From positions 434,001 to 498,000 of the forward strand of contig NZ_AP018164.1 in NCBI RefSeq assembly GCF_002356315.1: a stretch of 64,000 bases of DNA, in the 5' to 3' direction. Origin of the DNA: Mycobacterium shigaense (GTDB taxonomy: Bacteria > Actinomycetota > Actinomycetes > Mycobacteriales > Mycobacteriaceae). Positions 43,481 through 52,922 of this stretch are shown here, piece after piece; position 1 is the stretch's first letter, and each line of letters begins with the position of its first letter. A program made the position numbers and the translations under genes. The notes beneath the pieces were generated by a model, which was given only the letters and a program-made list of their open reading frames with translations, was not told the origin of the DNA and ran no database searches.

Positions 43481-44619
43481 GTCCGGTCCTGTTCGTCGAT
43501 CGCCAGCCGGTAGCCGCGCTTGACCACTGTCGCGACAATGTTCTTGTCGCCCAACGCCGTTCGCAGCCGCAGCACGGCGGTGTCGACGGCGTGGGTGTCG
43601 TTGCTGCTGCCGGGCAGCGCCCGCAGCAGGTCAGCGCGCGAGACGACGTCGCCGGGGCGCTGCGCCAGCGCGCGCAGTATCGCCATCCCCGATCCGGACA
43701 GCGATTTGACCGAGTCGTCGACCAACACGCAGGTACCCCGGATCTCTACTATGTGACCGGCGGCCCGCACGGTGCGTGACACCAGCGGCGGCAGCTCGTC
43801 GGCGATGTGACGCGCCAAGGCGCCCAGGCGCATTCGCTCCGGCGACGACGTCGGCACGCCCTTGCGGATCAGCGGCTGGGAGGTCACCGGTCCGACGCAC
43901 ATCGCATGCACATCGGTGCGCAGTGCCTCGAGTACCTGGTTCTCGATCTGCAGGTCGCGGCTGCGCTCCAGGACCGCGGCGGCCGCGGGTGCGGAGGTGA
44001 AGCTGACCGCGTCGAATTGCCGGCGCGCGATTCCGGTGACCAACTGGTCGAAGTTGCCGCCCAACGGCGTTGACTTCCAGCGATAGACGCGGATGGGCAC
44101 GACTTCGGCACCGGCCGCGCGCAGGCCGCCGACGAATTCCGGGAAGGGATCCCAGGCATCCGCGGCGCCGTGCAGCTGGACGGCGATGCGTGCGCCGGAC
44201 ACTCCCGTGTTGAGCAGGTATTCGAGAAGCTCCTGGGAGGATTCGGATTTCGGGGACCACTCCTCGTGCAGGCCCGCGGCACGCAGCGCGCCGGTGGCCT
44301 TCGGCCCACGGGCCACGACCCGGGCCTTGGACAGCGCCGCGACCAGCTGGCTGGACAGCCCCCAGCCCTCGGCCGCGGCCAGCCAGCCGCGGAGGCCGAT
44401 ACCGGTGTGGGCGACCAGGATGTCCGGCGGTTCGGCGATCAGGGCCTGGGTGCTGGCGTGCAGTTCGTCGTCCTCCGGCAGCGCGATCATGTTGATGGCG
44501 GGGGCGCTGCACACCTCGGCGCCGTTGCGGCTCAGCAACGCGCACAGCTCCTCGGAGCGCCGCGCCGACGTTACCGCAATGCGGTAGCCCGTCAACGGCG
44601 TCGAGGCGGGCTGGGACAT
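43474..44619 (-). CDS. Uroporphyrinogen-III synthase domain fused to a winged-helix regulator (Rv0260c)
   Basis: A 381-residue fusion, the exact length of Rv0260c. Residues 1 to about 265 are HemD-like (TGYRIAVTSARRSEELCALL, VAHTGIGLRGWLAA, AVSFTSAPAAAAVLE). Residues 290-378 are an OmpR-type winged helix (SGSGMAILRALAQRPGDVVS, VDTAVLRLRTALGDKNIVAT, KRGYRLA). It may sense tetrapyrrole state and control nitrite/siroheme genes, as related proteins control nitrogen assimilation; true synthase activity is uncertain. ATG 44619 gives the conserved start; ATG codons at 44643 and 44676 are in frame. Overlaps the chelatase gene by 7 bases. Confidence 0.88.
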   Translation of the reverse strand: MSQPASTPLTGYRIAVTSARRSEELCALLSRNGAEVCSAPAINMIALPEDDELHASTQALIAEPPDILVAHTGIGLRGWLAAAEGWGLSSQLVAALSKARVVARGPKATGALRAAGLHEEWSPKSESSQELLEYLLNTGVSGARIAVQLHGAADAWDPFPEFVGGLRAAGAEVVPIRVYRWKSTPLGGNFDQLVTGIARRQFDAVSFTSAPAAAAVLERSRDLQIENQVLEALRTDVHAMCVGPVTSQPLIRKGVPTSSPERMRLGALARHIADELPPLVSRTVRAAGHIVEIRGTCVLVDDSVKSLSGSGMAILRALAQRPGDVVSRADLLRALPGSSNDTHAVDTAVLRLRTALGDKNIVATVVKRGYRLAIDEQDRTW

Positions 44620-44653
44620 ATGCCTTGTGTATGCCTGTGACATTTCCGTCGCA

Positions 44654-46093
44654 TTACCAAGTGATTGCTGCAGCATTGCTCTGTTGCGCTGTCGATCGCG
44701 CCCGCGCGGGCCTGGGCTCGAGCGCCGCGTCGGGCACGACCGGAGCCGTGGCCGGGCGGCGAACGTACACCATCCAAGCGAGGACGGCCGAGATGACGTA
44801 GGAGGCCAGGAACAGCCAGTAGGCCGATGTTTCGGTGCCGCTGCGCAGGTAGGACTCGCGCAGCGACAGGTTGATGGCGACGCCGCCGAGCGCGCCGACC
44901 GCCGAGCAGATGCCGATCAGGGAGCCCGATTTCGAGCGCGCCCACTGGCGGCGCTGCGCCTCGCCGAGCTCCAGTGAACGACTGCGCGCCTCGAATACCG
45001 TTGGGATCATCTTGAACACCGATCCGTTGCCCATCCCGGACAAGACGAACAGGATCAGGAAGCCGATCACGCAACCGACCATCGCGGTCGTGGTTGCGCC
45101 GGCCTCAGGACCGTTCGCCATGCTGATGGCGGCCAGCAGCCCGGCAGCCAGGGTCATGCCGCCCAGGATCCAGAGGGTGACGTGGCTGCCGCCGAGGCGG
45201 TCGGCCAGCCGGCCGCCGTAGATTCGTGCCAGCGAGCCCAACAGCGGTCCCACAAAGGCGATTTGGGCGGCGTGCAGCGACGCATGCCGGGCCGATTCGC
45301 CATTGGCCAGGAAGTTGACCTGCAGCACTTGGCCGAAAGTGAAGGAAAACCCGATCCAGCTGCCGAAAGTGCAGATGTAGAGCAGCGATATCAGCCAGGT
45401 GTCGCGGTCGAACAGGATCGACCGCATCTGGTTCGGTTCGTCGCCGCGATCGAGGTTGTCCATGAACAGCGCCGCGGCGATGCCGGCGGCGCTAAGCAAC
45501 ACCAGATAGATCGCGCACACCCAGTACGGCGCCTCGTGCCCCGCGGTGGCCAGCACCAGCAGACCGACCAACTGAACGACCGCGACGCCGAGGTTGCCGA
45601 CGCCCGCGTAGACGGCCAGCGCCGTGCCCTTGAGCCGTTGTGGATAAAAGGCATTGACGTTGGCCAGGGAAGCCGCGTAATTGCCACCGCCCAGGCCGGT
45701 CAGCGCCGCGCACACCACATACGGCCACAGCGGTGACCCGGGGTTGTCGAGCAGCACGATAGTGCCCGCCGTCGGGATCAGCAGCACGAACGCCGAGAAA
45801 GTCGTCCAGGTACGCCCGCCGAATGCGGTGGTGCCCAAGGTGTAGGGGATGCGGGCGCAGCGTCCCACCAAGGTCGCCACCGCACCGAGCAGCAGTTTGT
45901 CGCCAGCCGAAAAGCCATAGACGGACGCCGGCATGAACAGCGCCATCACCGACCAGAGGCTCCAGATCGAAAACGCCACATGGTCGCCCGCCATCGTGCA
46001 GAGCAGATTGCGACGGGCGATTTTGTTGTTGCCGCCCGCCCAGGCGGTCGTGTCTTCCGGATTCCAGTCCGTCAGGTGATGGCTGCGACTCAT
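44654..46093 (-). CDS. NarK-type nitrate/nitrite transporter (Rv0261c-like)
   Basis: A 479-residue MFS protein with twelve predicted helices. Nitrate/nitrite porter signatures: the N-terminal DWNPEDTTAWAGGNNKIARR, the GLGGGNYAASLANVNAFYPQ motif in helix 5, and a second Gly-rich motif LFVLSGMGNGSVFKMIP in the C-terminal half. It would import nitrate or exchange nitrate and nitrite. ATG 46093; a palindrome CTGTTG-GG-CAACAG (46159-46172) lies upstream. A tandem paralog follows at 46605-48026. Best matched by position to narK3. Confidence 0.88.
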   Translation of the reverse strand: MSRSHHLTDWNPEDTTAWAGGNNKIARRNLLCTMAGDHVAFSIWSLWSVMALFMPASVYGFSAGDKLLLGAVATLVGRCARIPYTLGTTAFGGRTWTTFSAFVLLIPTAGTIVLLDNPGSPLWPYVVCAALTGLGGGNYAASLANVNAFYPQRLKGTALAVYAGVGNLGVAVVQLVGLLVLATAGHEAPYWVCAIYLVLLSAAGIAAALFMDNLDRGDEPNQMRSILFDRDTWLISLLYICTFGSWIGFSFTFGQVLQVNFLANGESARHASLHAAQIAFVGPLLGSLARIYGGRLADRLGGSHVTLWILGGMTLAAGLLAAISMANGPEAGATTTAMVGCVIGFLILFVLSGMGNGSVFKMIPTVFEARSRSLELGEAQRRQWARSKSGSLIGICSAVGALGGVAINLSLRESYLRSGTETSAYWLFLASYVISAVLAWMVYVRRPATAPVVPDAALEPRPARARSTAQQSNAAAITW

Positions 46094-46604
46094 GCGAACT
46101 GGACCGTTCGTGGCCGAACTGCCGGCAATCGCACCGGAGCACCTATGGGTAACGAAATCTGTTGGGCAACAGAAGAATAGACATTGACGCCCGATGCGAT
46201 CACGCACACCCCCGTCGATAACCTGGCGTGCATGAACCCCCCCTCGTCGAGCCGGGCGGCAACGAGCCCACTCCTGAGGTGGAGAAGTGTGCTGCTGCCC
46301 GGCTGTCGATTGCCCTTGCGGGCGCCGCGATTTGAGAGTCGTGCCCTGCCGTGACTTTGATGCTCACATTTCGAGCGGAAGGCAGTCAACTCAGTTCGGC
46401 CCATTTCGCCTGTAAGTTGCTTCCCAGTTATCTGGTAAATCCATGATGGGCAACACTACTGACGAATCCGCACGTCAGAAGCGAATCGGGGCGCCATATG
46501 GCGCCGGGGCGGCGCAAATCGACGACGCCATTCAAGGCGCTGCGGAATTCGGTGTGGCGCGAAATACATCTCGTGCTAATCCGATTCGGTATCGATGCCG
46601 GGGA
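46094..46604. other. Intergenic region between the two NarK genes
   Basis: No convincing gene. It holds three dyads: CTGTTG-GG-CAACAG (46159-46172), CTGACG-N8-CGTCAG (46459-46478), and the perfect 16-base palindrome GGCGCCATATGGCGCC (46490-46505). CTGCCGGCAAT at 46119-46129 also occurs upstream of the other narK gene at 48086-48096. Confidence 0.6.
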
Positions 46605-48026
46605 CTACACGCGGGCCAGGGTTGCCGCGGCCGGGGAGCCCGCCTCGGCCGGCGGGCCCACCTGTAGCGGCCTGCGCACGTAGATCGCCCAGGTCAGCAC
46701 CGAGGCCGCCACGTAGACGACCGTGAATGCCCAGAATGCCGCCGTCGCCGAGCCGCTGTGTAGATACGACTGCCGCAGAGCGAGATTGACGCCAACACCG
46801 CCGAGTGCACCGACCGCACCGGCAAACCCGATGAGCGCCCCGGACATCGAGCGCGACCACTGCCGGCGCTCGGTCTCGCCGACCTGCAGCTGGTGGCTGC
46901 GCGACTCGAAGATCGACGGAATCATTTTGTAGACCGAGCCGTTGCCGATGCCCGACAAGATGAACAGTGCGACAAAGCCGATGACGTAGCCGACCATCAC
47001 CCCGTCTGACGTGCGGCCTGCGCCGTGGCTGCCGAAAGTGCTCGCGCTGACCAGTATCCCGGCGGCGAGAATCATCGAACCGAAGACCGCCAGCGTGACT
47101 GTGCCCCCGCCGACGCGGTCGGCGAGCTTGCCGCCGTACACCCGCGAGATGGATCCTAGTAACGGCCCCAGGAAAGCGATCTGAGCGGCATGCAGCGAGG
47201 CCTGTGCCGCATTCTGCCCGCTGGCGACGAAGTTCATCTGCAACACCTGGCCGAACGCGAACGAGAAGCCGATGAACGAACCGAAGGTGCCGATATAGAG
47301 CAGGGAGATCACCCAGGTGTGCGGCTCGGCCAGCACCGCGCGGATAGTGTTCATCTCGATGCGGTAGTGCTCCAGATTGTCCATGAAGAGCGCGGCGCCG
47401 ATGCCCGCGAAAGCAAGCAGCACAAGGTAAATCGCGCACACCCAGTACGGCTGGCGATTACCCGCCGTTGCGATCACGAGCAGGCCGACCAGTTGCACCA
47501 CCGGCACGCCGAGGTTCCCGCCGCCCGCGTTGACCGCCAACGCCCACCCCTTCAGTCGCTGCGGGTAGAAGGCGTTGATATTCGTCATCGAGGAAGCGAA
47601 GTTACCGCCGCCCAGCCCCGCCAGCGCCGCGCAGATCAGATAAGGCCACAGCGGCAGGCCGGGGTGGGCCAGCAACAGCATGGTACCCACGGTCGGAATC
47701 AGCAGCACGAAGGCGGAGAACACCGTCCAGTTGCGACCGCCGAATTTCGCGGTGGCGAACGTGTAGGGGAACCGCAGGCAGGCCCCGACCAGCGTGGAGG
47801 TGGCTCCGAGCAGGAACTTGTCGCCCGCCGAGAAGTGGAAGACCGAGGCGGGCATGAACAGCACCATTACCGACCAGATCGACCAGATCGAGAAGCCGAT
47901 GTGCTCGGCGGCCACGGACCAGATCAGGTTGCGGCGGGCGATCTTGTCGTTGCCGTTCTCCCATGCCGCGGTGTCTTCGGGGTCCCAGTCCGAGAGGACG
48001 TGCGAGCGGCCCAGCGAGATTCCCAT
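46605..48026 (-). CDS. Second NarK-type nitrate/nitrite transporter (tandem paralog)
   Basis: A 473-residue MFS transporter closely similar to its neighbour: DWDPEDTAAWENGNDKIARR at the N-terminus, GLGGGNFASSMTNINAFYPQ in helix 5, and LFILSGIGNGSVYKMIP in the C-terminal half. ATG 48026. By eye the two agree over most helices, so they are tandem duplicates or an old narK3/narU pair (narU is Rv0267 in M. tuberculosis). Two CCCGGGCG copies 21 bases apart (48078-48085, 48099-48106) lie upstream and may be regulator sites. Confidence 0.87.
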   Translation of the reverse strand: MGISLGRSHVLSDWDPEDTAAWENGNDKIARRNLIWSVAAEHIGFSIWSIWSVMVLFMPASVFHFSAGDKFLLGATSTLVGACLRFPYTFATAKFGGRNWTVFSAFVLLIPTVGTMLLLAHPGLPLWPYLICAALAGLGGGNFASSMTNINAFYPQRLKGWALAVNAGGGNLGVPVVQLVGLLVIATAGNRQPYWVCAIYLVLLAFAGIGAALFMDNLEHYRIEMNTIRAVLAEPHTWVISLLYIGTFGSFIGFSFAFGQVLQMNFVASGQNAAQASLHAAQIAFLGPLLGSISRVYGGKLADRVGGGTVTLAVFGSMILAAGILVSASTFGSHGAGRTSDGVMVGYVIGFVALFILSGIGNGSVYKMIPSIFESRSHQLQVGETERRQWSRSMSGALIGFAGAVGALGGVGVNLALRQSYLHSGSATAAFWAFTVVYVAASVLTWAIYVRRPLQVGPPAEAGSPAAATLARV

Positions 48027-48257
48027 GCGACTCCCATCGTCATCGCTCTTGGCGATAACGCTAGAAATCCTTTGTTGCCCGGGCGCTGCCGGCAATGACC
48101 CGGGCGTGAATTTCAGCTCACCACATCGCGACTGGTCCTGTGAGGGCGGCCGAACCACGTGATGCGCGCCACATTGTCGAGACCGGCGCGACGGTTCAGC
48201 TTTCCGTCCGCGCACTCATTGATCAGCGAAAAAGGTTGCTGCACAGCTGTTTTCGCG

Positions 48258-48812
<555 letters not shown>

Positions 48813-48838
48813 CTACCAGCCCGGGCCGGCGGTACGCA

Positions 48839-49756
48839 TTACGAGAACGGCCAGCCCGCGCCGCTCGATGCCGACACCGCGCCCACGCCCGCCCGGGGCC
48901 GCGCCCAATGCAACCGCACCCGCTGGCCGGCCCGCACCTGAGCGGCCTTGTCCATGTCCTCGTCGATCACTACGCCGACCACGGGGTATCCGCCGGTGAC
49001 GGGATGATCGGGTCCCAGGATCACGGGTAATCCGTTGGGAGGCACCTGAATTGCGCCGCGGGTGGCCCCCTCGCTGGGCAGCTGCCGGTCCGGGAAGCGG
49101 TGCTGCAGCGGGCGGCCCACCAGTCGCATGCCCACCCGGTCACTGCGATCCGACGCCACCCATTCGGTATGCACCAGCAGGTCCGGATCGACGAACCAGT
49201 CGTCGCGGGGTCCGGGCACCACCGAGAGCTCGATCGCGTCGCCGGTGATCGCCGCCACCGGGGCCTGGTCGATTTCGGGGTAGTCGGCAGTGTGCTCGCC
49301 GATCGGCAGCTGGTCGCCGGCGCGCAGCGGCGCCGGCCCGATCGCGGACATCACGTCGTAGCTGCGCGAGCCGAGCACCGGTTCCACGCAGATTCCACCG
49401 CGTACCGCCAGATAGGTCCGCAGCCCGGCGCGCGGAGTGCCGAATGAGATCAGCTGGCCGTCACGGACATGCTGAATGCTGTTGGTGCCGAACTTGATTC
49501 CGTTGACGGCCGGGTCGGTGTCGGCGCCCGTTACCGCGATGTCGATGTCGCCGCCGCGGACCCGGGCGCAGAATCCGCCGAACGTCACCTCCACGGTGGC
49601 GCGGTCGTCAGGGTTTGCGACCAGCCGGTTGGCCAGCTTGTGCGACCGGCGATCGGCCGCCCCGGACCGGCCCACGCCGAGGTCGCTCCGGCCGATCCGG
49701 CCGAGGTCCTGGATGACGGCGAGCGGCCCGGTGCGCAGGATTTCCAGCGTGGTCAC
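48839..49756 (-). CDS. 5-oxoprolinase subunit PxpC / KipA-type carboxyltransferase (Rv0263c)
   Basis: A 305-residue protein of the KipA/biotin-dependent carboxyltransferase family; PxpC proteins join PxpA and PxpB to hydrolyse 5-oxoproline. Recognisable [20 protein letters not shown] near the N-terminus, [20 protein letters not shown] and [23 protein letters not shown] 49756 follows AAGGAG. It starts 13 bases after the PxpB stop, forming an operon. No PxpA (LamB/YcsF) gene is in this window. M. tuberculosis Rv0263c is 300 aa. Confidence 0.88.
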   Translation of the reverse strand: MTTLEILRTGPLAVIQDLGRIGRSDLGVGRSGAADRRSHKLANRLVANPDDRATVEVTFGGFCARVRGGDIDIAVTGADTDPAVNGIKFGTNSIQHVRDGQLISFGTPRAGLRTYLAVRGGICVEPVLGSRSYDVMSAIGPAPLRAGDQLPIGEHTADYPEIDQAPVAAITGDAIELSVVPGPRDDWFVDPDLLVHTEWVASDRSDRVGMRLVGRPLQHRFPDRQLPSEGATRGAIQVPPNGLPVILGPDHPVTGGYPVVGVVIDEDMDKAAQVRAGQRVRLHWARPRAGVGAVSASSGAGWPFS

Positions 49757-49769
49757 GGCTTGCTCCTTG

Positions 49770-50432
49770 TCAGGCGGGGCGGAACTGAACCCACATGCCC
49801 TGGGCGAGCAATGCGGGATTGTCTCGGTCGAGGTCCCACAGCACCGCGTCGGTGTGGCCGATGAGTTGCCAGCCGCCGGGGGATCGGCGCGGGTAGACGG
49901 CGCTGAATTCGCCCGCGAGCCCGACCGAACCGGCCGGAACCGAGGTCCGCGGCTCGGCGCGGCGGGGGACCCGCAGGCGGGGATCGCCGTCGACGAGGTA
50001 GGCGAAACCCGGTGCGAATCCACTGAATCCGATGCGCCACGGGGTGGCCGTGTGAGCGTGCACGATCTGAGCCGTGGTCAGCCCGGTGTGGTGGGCGACC
50101 TCGGCGAGGTCGGGGCCGTCGTAGACGACGTCGATCACGAAGTCGGCGCGGCGCTCCGCCGGGGCGGCGGGCCCGGCGTTGATTCGCATCGTGCGGAGCC
50201 GCTGCCGGACGACTCCCTGGTAACGCGGGCCGTTGAGCTTCACCAGTACGGTGCGGGCGGCGGGAACGACGTCGAGCACACCGGGCAGCGCCGCGGCACG
50301 CAACGCATCCGCCCATGCCAATACCTCAGCGGTACTGCCGCACTGCACCAACAGGGCCTGGTCGCCGTAATCGTGAACGACGCTGCCGACCAGCTCCGAA
50401 GCCAGGTCCTGGGAAACATCCGCCACGCTCAT
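49770..50432 (-). CDS. 5-oxoprolinase subunit PxpB / KipI-type (Rv0264c)
   Basis: A 220-residue KipI-family protein, partner of PxpC. Motifs: [10 protein letters not shown] near the N-terminus, [20 protein letters not shown] (with [19 protein letters not shown] following), and the C-terminal [15 protein letters not shown]. Start ATG 50432 without a clear Shine-Dalgarno sequence; M. tuberculosis Rv0264c is 210 aa, so the real start may be about ten codons later. The downstream Rv0266c (oplA, an ATP-dependent 5-oxoprolinase) of M. tuberculosis is absent here. Confidence 0.88.
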   Translation of the reverse strand: MSVADVSQDLASELVGSVVHDYGDQALLVQCGSTAEVLAWADALRAAALPGVLDVVPAARTVLVKLNGPRYQGVVRQRLRTMRINAGPAAPAERRADFVIDVVYDGPDLAEVAHHTGLTTAQIVHAHTATPWRIGFSGFAPGFAYLVDGDPRLRVPRRAEPRTSVPAGSVGLAGEFSAVYPRRSPGGWQLIGHTDAVLWDLDRDNPALLAQGMWVQFRPA

Positions 50433-50542
50433 TACTCGAGAGTAACTTGGGATCGCGGCAGGCGGGAGGGGTCGGACCCGGATTTTCGAACACTGCCAGA
50501 GCTGCCTTAGCGCACGCTCAAACAGGCGGGGCGCAGCGGGTT

Positions 50543-51544
50543 TTAGCCCAGGATCTTGCTGATTTGTGGCGGCAGTTGATCGGCGACCAACGGATAGCTG
50601 AGCGGTGAGGAGAAGGCGATCGCGCCGGCCTGCTCCTTGGTGGTGAAGACGTGGTGGTTCTGCGCGGTCGCCCCGGACGCCGCCACCTCGGGATCGGCCA
50701 GCAGCGCCTTCTGGTCGTCGGGGCTCTCGGTCGTCCAGATCACCACATCGGCGGAATCGAGCACCGTCTTGATCTGATCGCGCGGGATGACGGCACGATG
50801 ATCGTCGGTGCCCAATCCCTTGATGCTGTCGGCGATGACCAGACCCATCTGATTGAGGAAGTCGGTTCGCCACCCCGCGAGGGTGGCGACCACCGTGCCG
50901 CGCCAGAGCTTGCCCTGCATCAGCAGCGCCTTCTTGCCCTGCCATTGCGGATTCCTCTGGGCGACGGCGGCGAACTGCTTGTCGACGTTGTCGACCAACG
51001 ACTTCATCTGGTCGGCCTGGAACACGGCTTGGCCGATCGTCGCCGCCTGCACCTTCCACGGCTCGAAGAACGCGTCGCCGTCCGCCTGCGCGATGGTCGG
51101 GGCGATCGCGGTCAGCTTCTGGTAGGTGTCGGCGTCCAGGCCCGCGTTGACCGCCACGATCAAATCCGGTCTCAGGCCGGCGATCTGGTCGACGGGAATC
51201 CCGTTGTCCAGGTTCAGCACCGTCGGGTGCGCGCCGCCGAGCTTGGGCTGGGCCCACGGCCACACCCCGGACGGTTGGTCACCGAACCAGTTGGTCACCG
51301 CGATCGGCACCACGCCCACCGCGAGGAGGTCGTCTTGCTCGGTGAAGCCGGCGCTGACCACCCGCCTGGGTGGATCCTTGATGACGGTCTGGCCGAACAG
51401 ATGGGTGACGGTGACCGACCCGCCGCTTGCGGGATTGGACGCCGGTTTCGGTGACGAGCACCCCGCCGAAACCGCGGCGCCGGTGGCGGCCGCGGCAGCC
51501 CCGGCGAGCTGGAGGAAGCCCCGCCGATTCCATGCCTGTCGCAT
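50543..51544 (-). CDS. Iron-siderophore periplasmic-binding lipoprotein FecB2-like (Rv0265c)
   Basis: A 333-residue solute-binding lipoprotein of the FecCD-type ABC system. The N-terminus has a twin Arg ([10 protein letters not shown]) and lipobox SAGC with Cys29, so Tat export and lipidation are likely. The class III binding-protein fold shows [20 protein letters not shown] and [15 protein letters not shown]. tuberculosis FecB2 binds heme or carboxymycobactin-type ligands. ATG 51544. The permease genes are not nearby, as usual for this orphan protein. Confidence 0.88.
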   Translation of the reverse strand: MRQAWNRRGFLQLAGAAAAATGAAVSAGCSSPKPASNPASGGSVTVTHLFGQTVIKDPPRRVVSAGFTEQDDLLAVGVVPIAVTNWFGDQPSGVWPWAQPKLGGAHPTVLNLDNGIPVDQIAGLRPDLIVAVNAGLDADTYQKLTAIAPTIAQADGDAFFEPWKVQAATIGQAVFQADQMKSLVDNVDKQFAAVAQRNPQWQGKKALLMQGKLWRGTVVATLAGWRTDFLNQMGLVIADSIKGLGTDDHRAVIPRDQIKTVLDSADVVIWTTESPDDQKALLADPEVAASGATAQNHHVFTTKEQAGAIAFSSPLSYPLVADQLPPQISKILG

Positions 51545-51633
51545 CGCGTGAGAGTATCGCGTCCGTAGCCCTCACCTGCATCGCCGCGCGGTTTGCTCGA
51601 TCAGCCCGGCCCGGCTGCCGCGTCCACCCTAGT

Positions 51634-52863
51634 TCAATGACCTTGCCAGGGACTGTAATCGGCGATCAGGTCTTCTTGCGGCGGACGCTCGGCGGGCGGC
51701 ACATGCTGCAGGTTGATCCGGATGCGGTACCAGATCGAACTTGGTCCGCGCATGCCGTCGACCAGGACATCGGCCGGCTGCAGCCGCTCGGCGACCGCGG
51801 GATAGCGGGCGCGCCAGGTGTCCAGCGCGGCCACCGCCTCGTCCTTGGTCTTGGTGCGGGCAATCTCGATCAGCGGCTTGGACGACTGGCGTCTGCCGTC
51901 CGCGCCCTTGGCCGAACCTTTCGGCGCGCGCTCCGGGGGGCCGAGGTCCTCGGCCAGCATGAGCAGCCGATCGAGCTCCCCGGCCGCGTCGTCCATTCCC
52001 GCCCAGGGATCGCCGATGTCGGCGAACCGGTCGGACACGGTCGCGATGGTGAACGCCGCCGGCCGGCAGCCGGCGACCTCGTCCCACTGCAACGGCGTCG
52101 ACACCCGGGCGTCCGGCGTGGCCCGCACCGAATAGGCCGACGCGACTGTGCGGTCCTTGGCGTTCTGGTTGAAGTCGACGAACACGCCCTCGCGCTCTTC
52201 CTTCCACCAGCGGCTGGTGGCCGCCTCGGGTATCCGTCGTTCGATCTCGCGGGCGACGGTCTGCGCGGCCAGCCGCAGCTGGCGAAACTCCCAGCGCGGG
52301 ACGATGCGGGCGTAGATGTGAAAGCCGCGCGAGCCGGAGGTCTTCGGCCAGGCCACCAGGCCGTAGTCCTCGAGGACCTCGCGGGCCACCAGCGCGACGT
52401 CGACGATGCGCTGCCAGCCGACCCCGGGCATGGGGTCCAGGTCGACGCGCAGTTCGTCGGGGTGGTCGAGGTCGCCGGCCAGCACCGGATGCGGGTTGAG
52501 GTCCACGCAGCCCAGATTGATGACCCAGGCCAGCCCCGCGGCATCGTGGATGACGGCTTCCGCCGCGGAGGTGCCGCGCGCATAGTGCAATTCGGCGACG
52601 TCGACGTAGTCCGGCCGGTTGGCGGGCGCCCGCTTCTGGAACACGGCCTCTTGCCCGATGCCCTTCACGAAACGCTTGAGGATCATCGGCCGGCCCGCGA
52701 CGCCGCGCAGTGCCCCGTCGGCGACGGACAGGTAATACCGAACGAGGTCGAGCTTGGTGTGCGGGCCCGAGCCGTCGTGGGCTTCGAATACCACTTTGTC
52801 GGGGTGGGTGACGGTGACCTCGCGCCCGGACACCTCCAGCGTCACGGGGCCCATGTTCATCAT
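51634..52863 (-). CDS. LigD-type polymerase/primase domain protein (PolD2-like, Rv0269c)
   Basis: A 409-residue stand-alone NHEJ-type polymerase of the archaeo-eukaryotic primase superfamily, related to Mycobacterium PolD2. The catalytic acidic pair is Asp141/Asp143 in ELRVDLDP, followed by WPKTSGSRGFHIY with the conserved Ser-His block. It fills short gaps with a preference for ribonucleotides in the family. No ligase or nuclease domain is attached. Start chosen at ATG 52863; ATGs at 52860 and 52854 are nearly as good. It is divergent from fadD2. Confidence 0.88.
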   Translation of the reverse strand: MMNMGPVTLEVSGREVTVTHPDKVVFEAHDGSGPHTKLDLVRYYLSVADGALRGVAGRPMILKRFVKGIGQEAVFQKRAPANRPDYVDVAELHYARGTSAAEAVIHDAAGLAWVINLGCVDLNPHPVLAGDLDHPDELRVDLDPMPGVGWQRIVDVALVAREVLEDYGLVAWPKTSGSRGFHIYARIVPRWEFRQLRLAAQTVAREIERRIPEAATSRWWKEEREGVFVDFNQNAKDRTVASAYSVRATPDARVSTPLQWDEVAGCRPAAFTIATVSDRFADIGDPWAGMDDAAGELDRLLMLAEDLGPPERAPKGSAKGADGRRQSSKPLIEIARTKTKDEAVAALDTWRARYPAVAERLQPADVLVDGMRGPSSIWYRIRINLQHVPPAERPPQEDLIADYSPWQGH

Positions 52864-52922
52864 CGTAAGTCCGTGGGTACTAACCCCTGGTAATGCGACG
52901 GACGTCACATATGGTGGGATCC

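Noticed and set aside
46443..46683. Small open frames between the two NarK genes
   Set aside because: No ribosome site, no recognisable family, and overlap with the 3' end of the second transporter gene.
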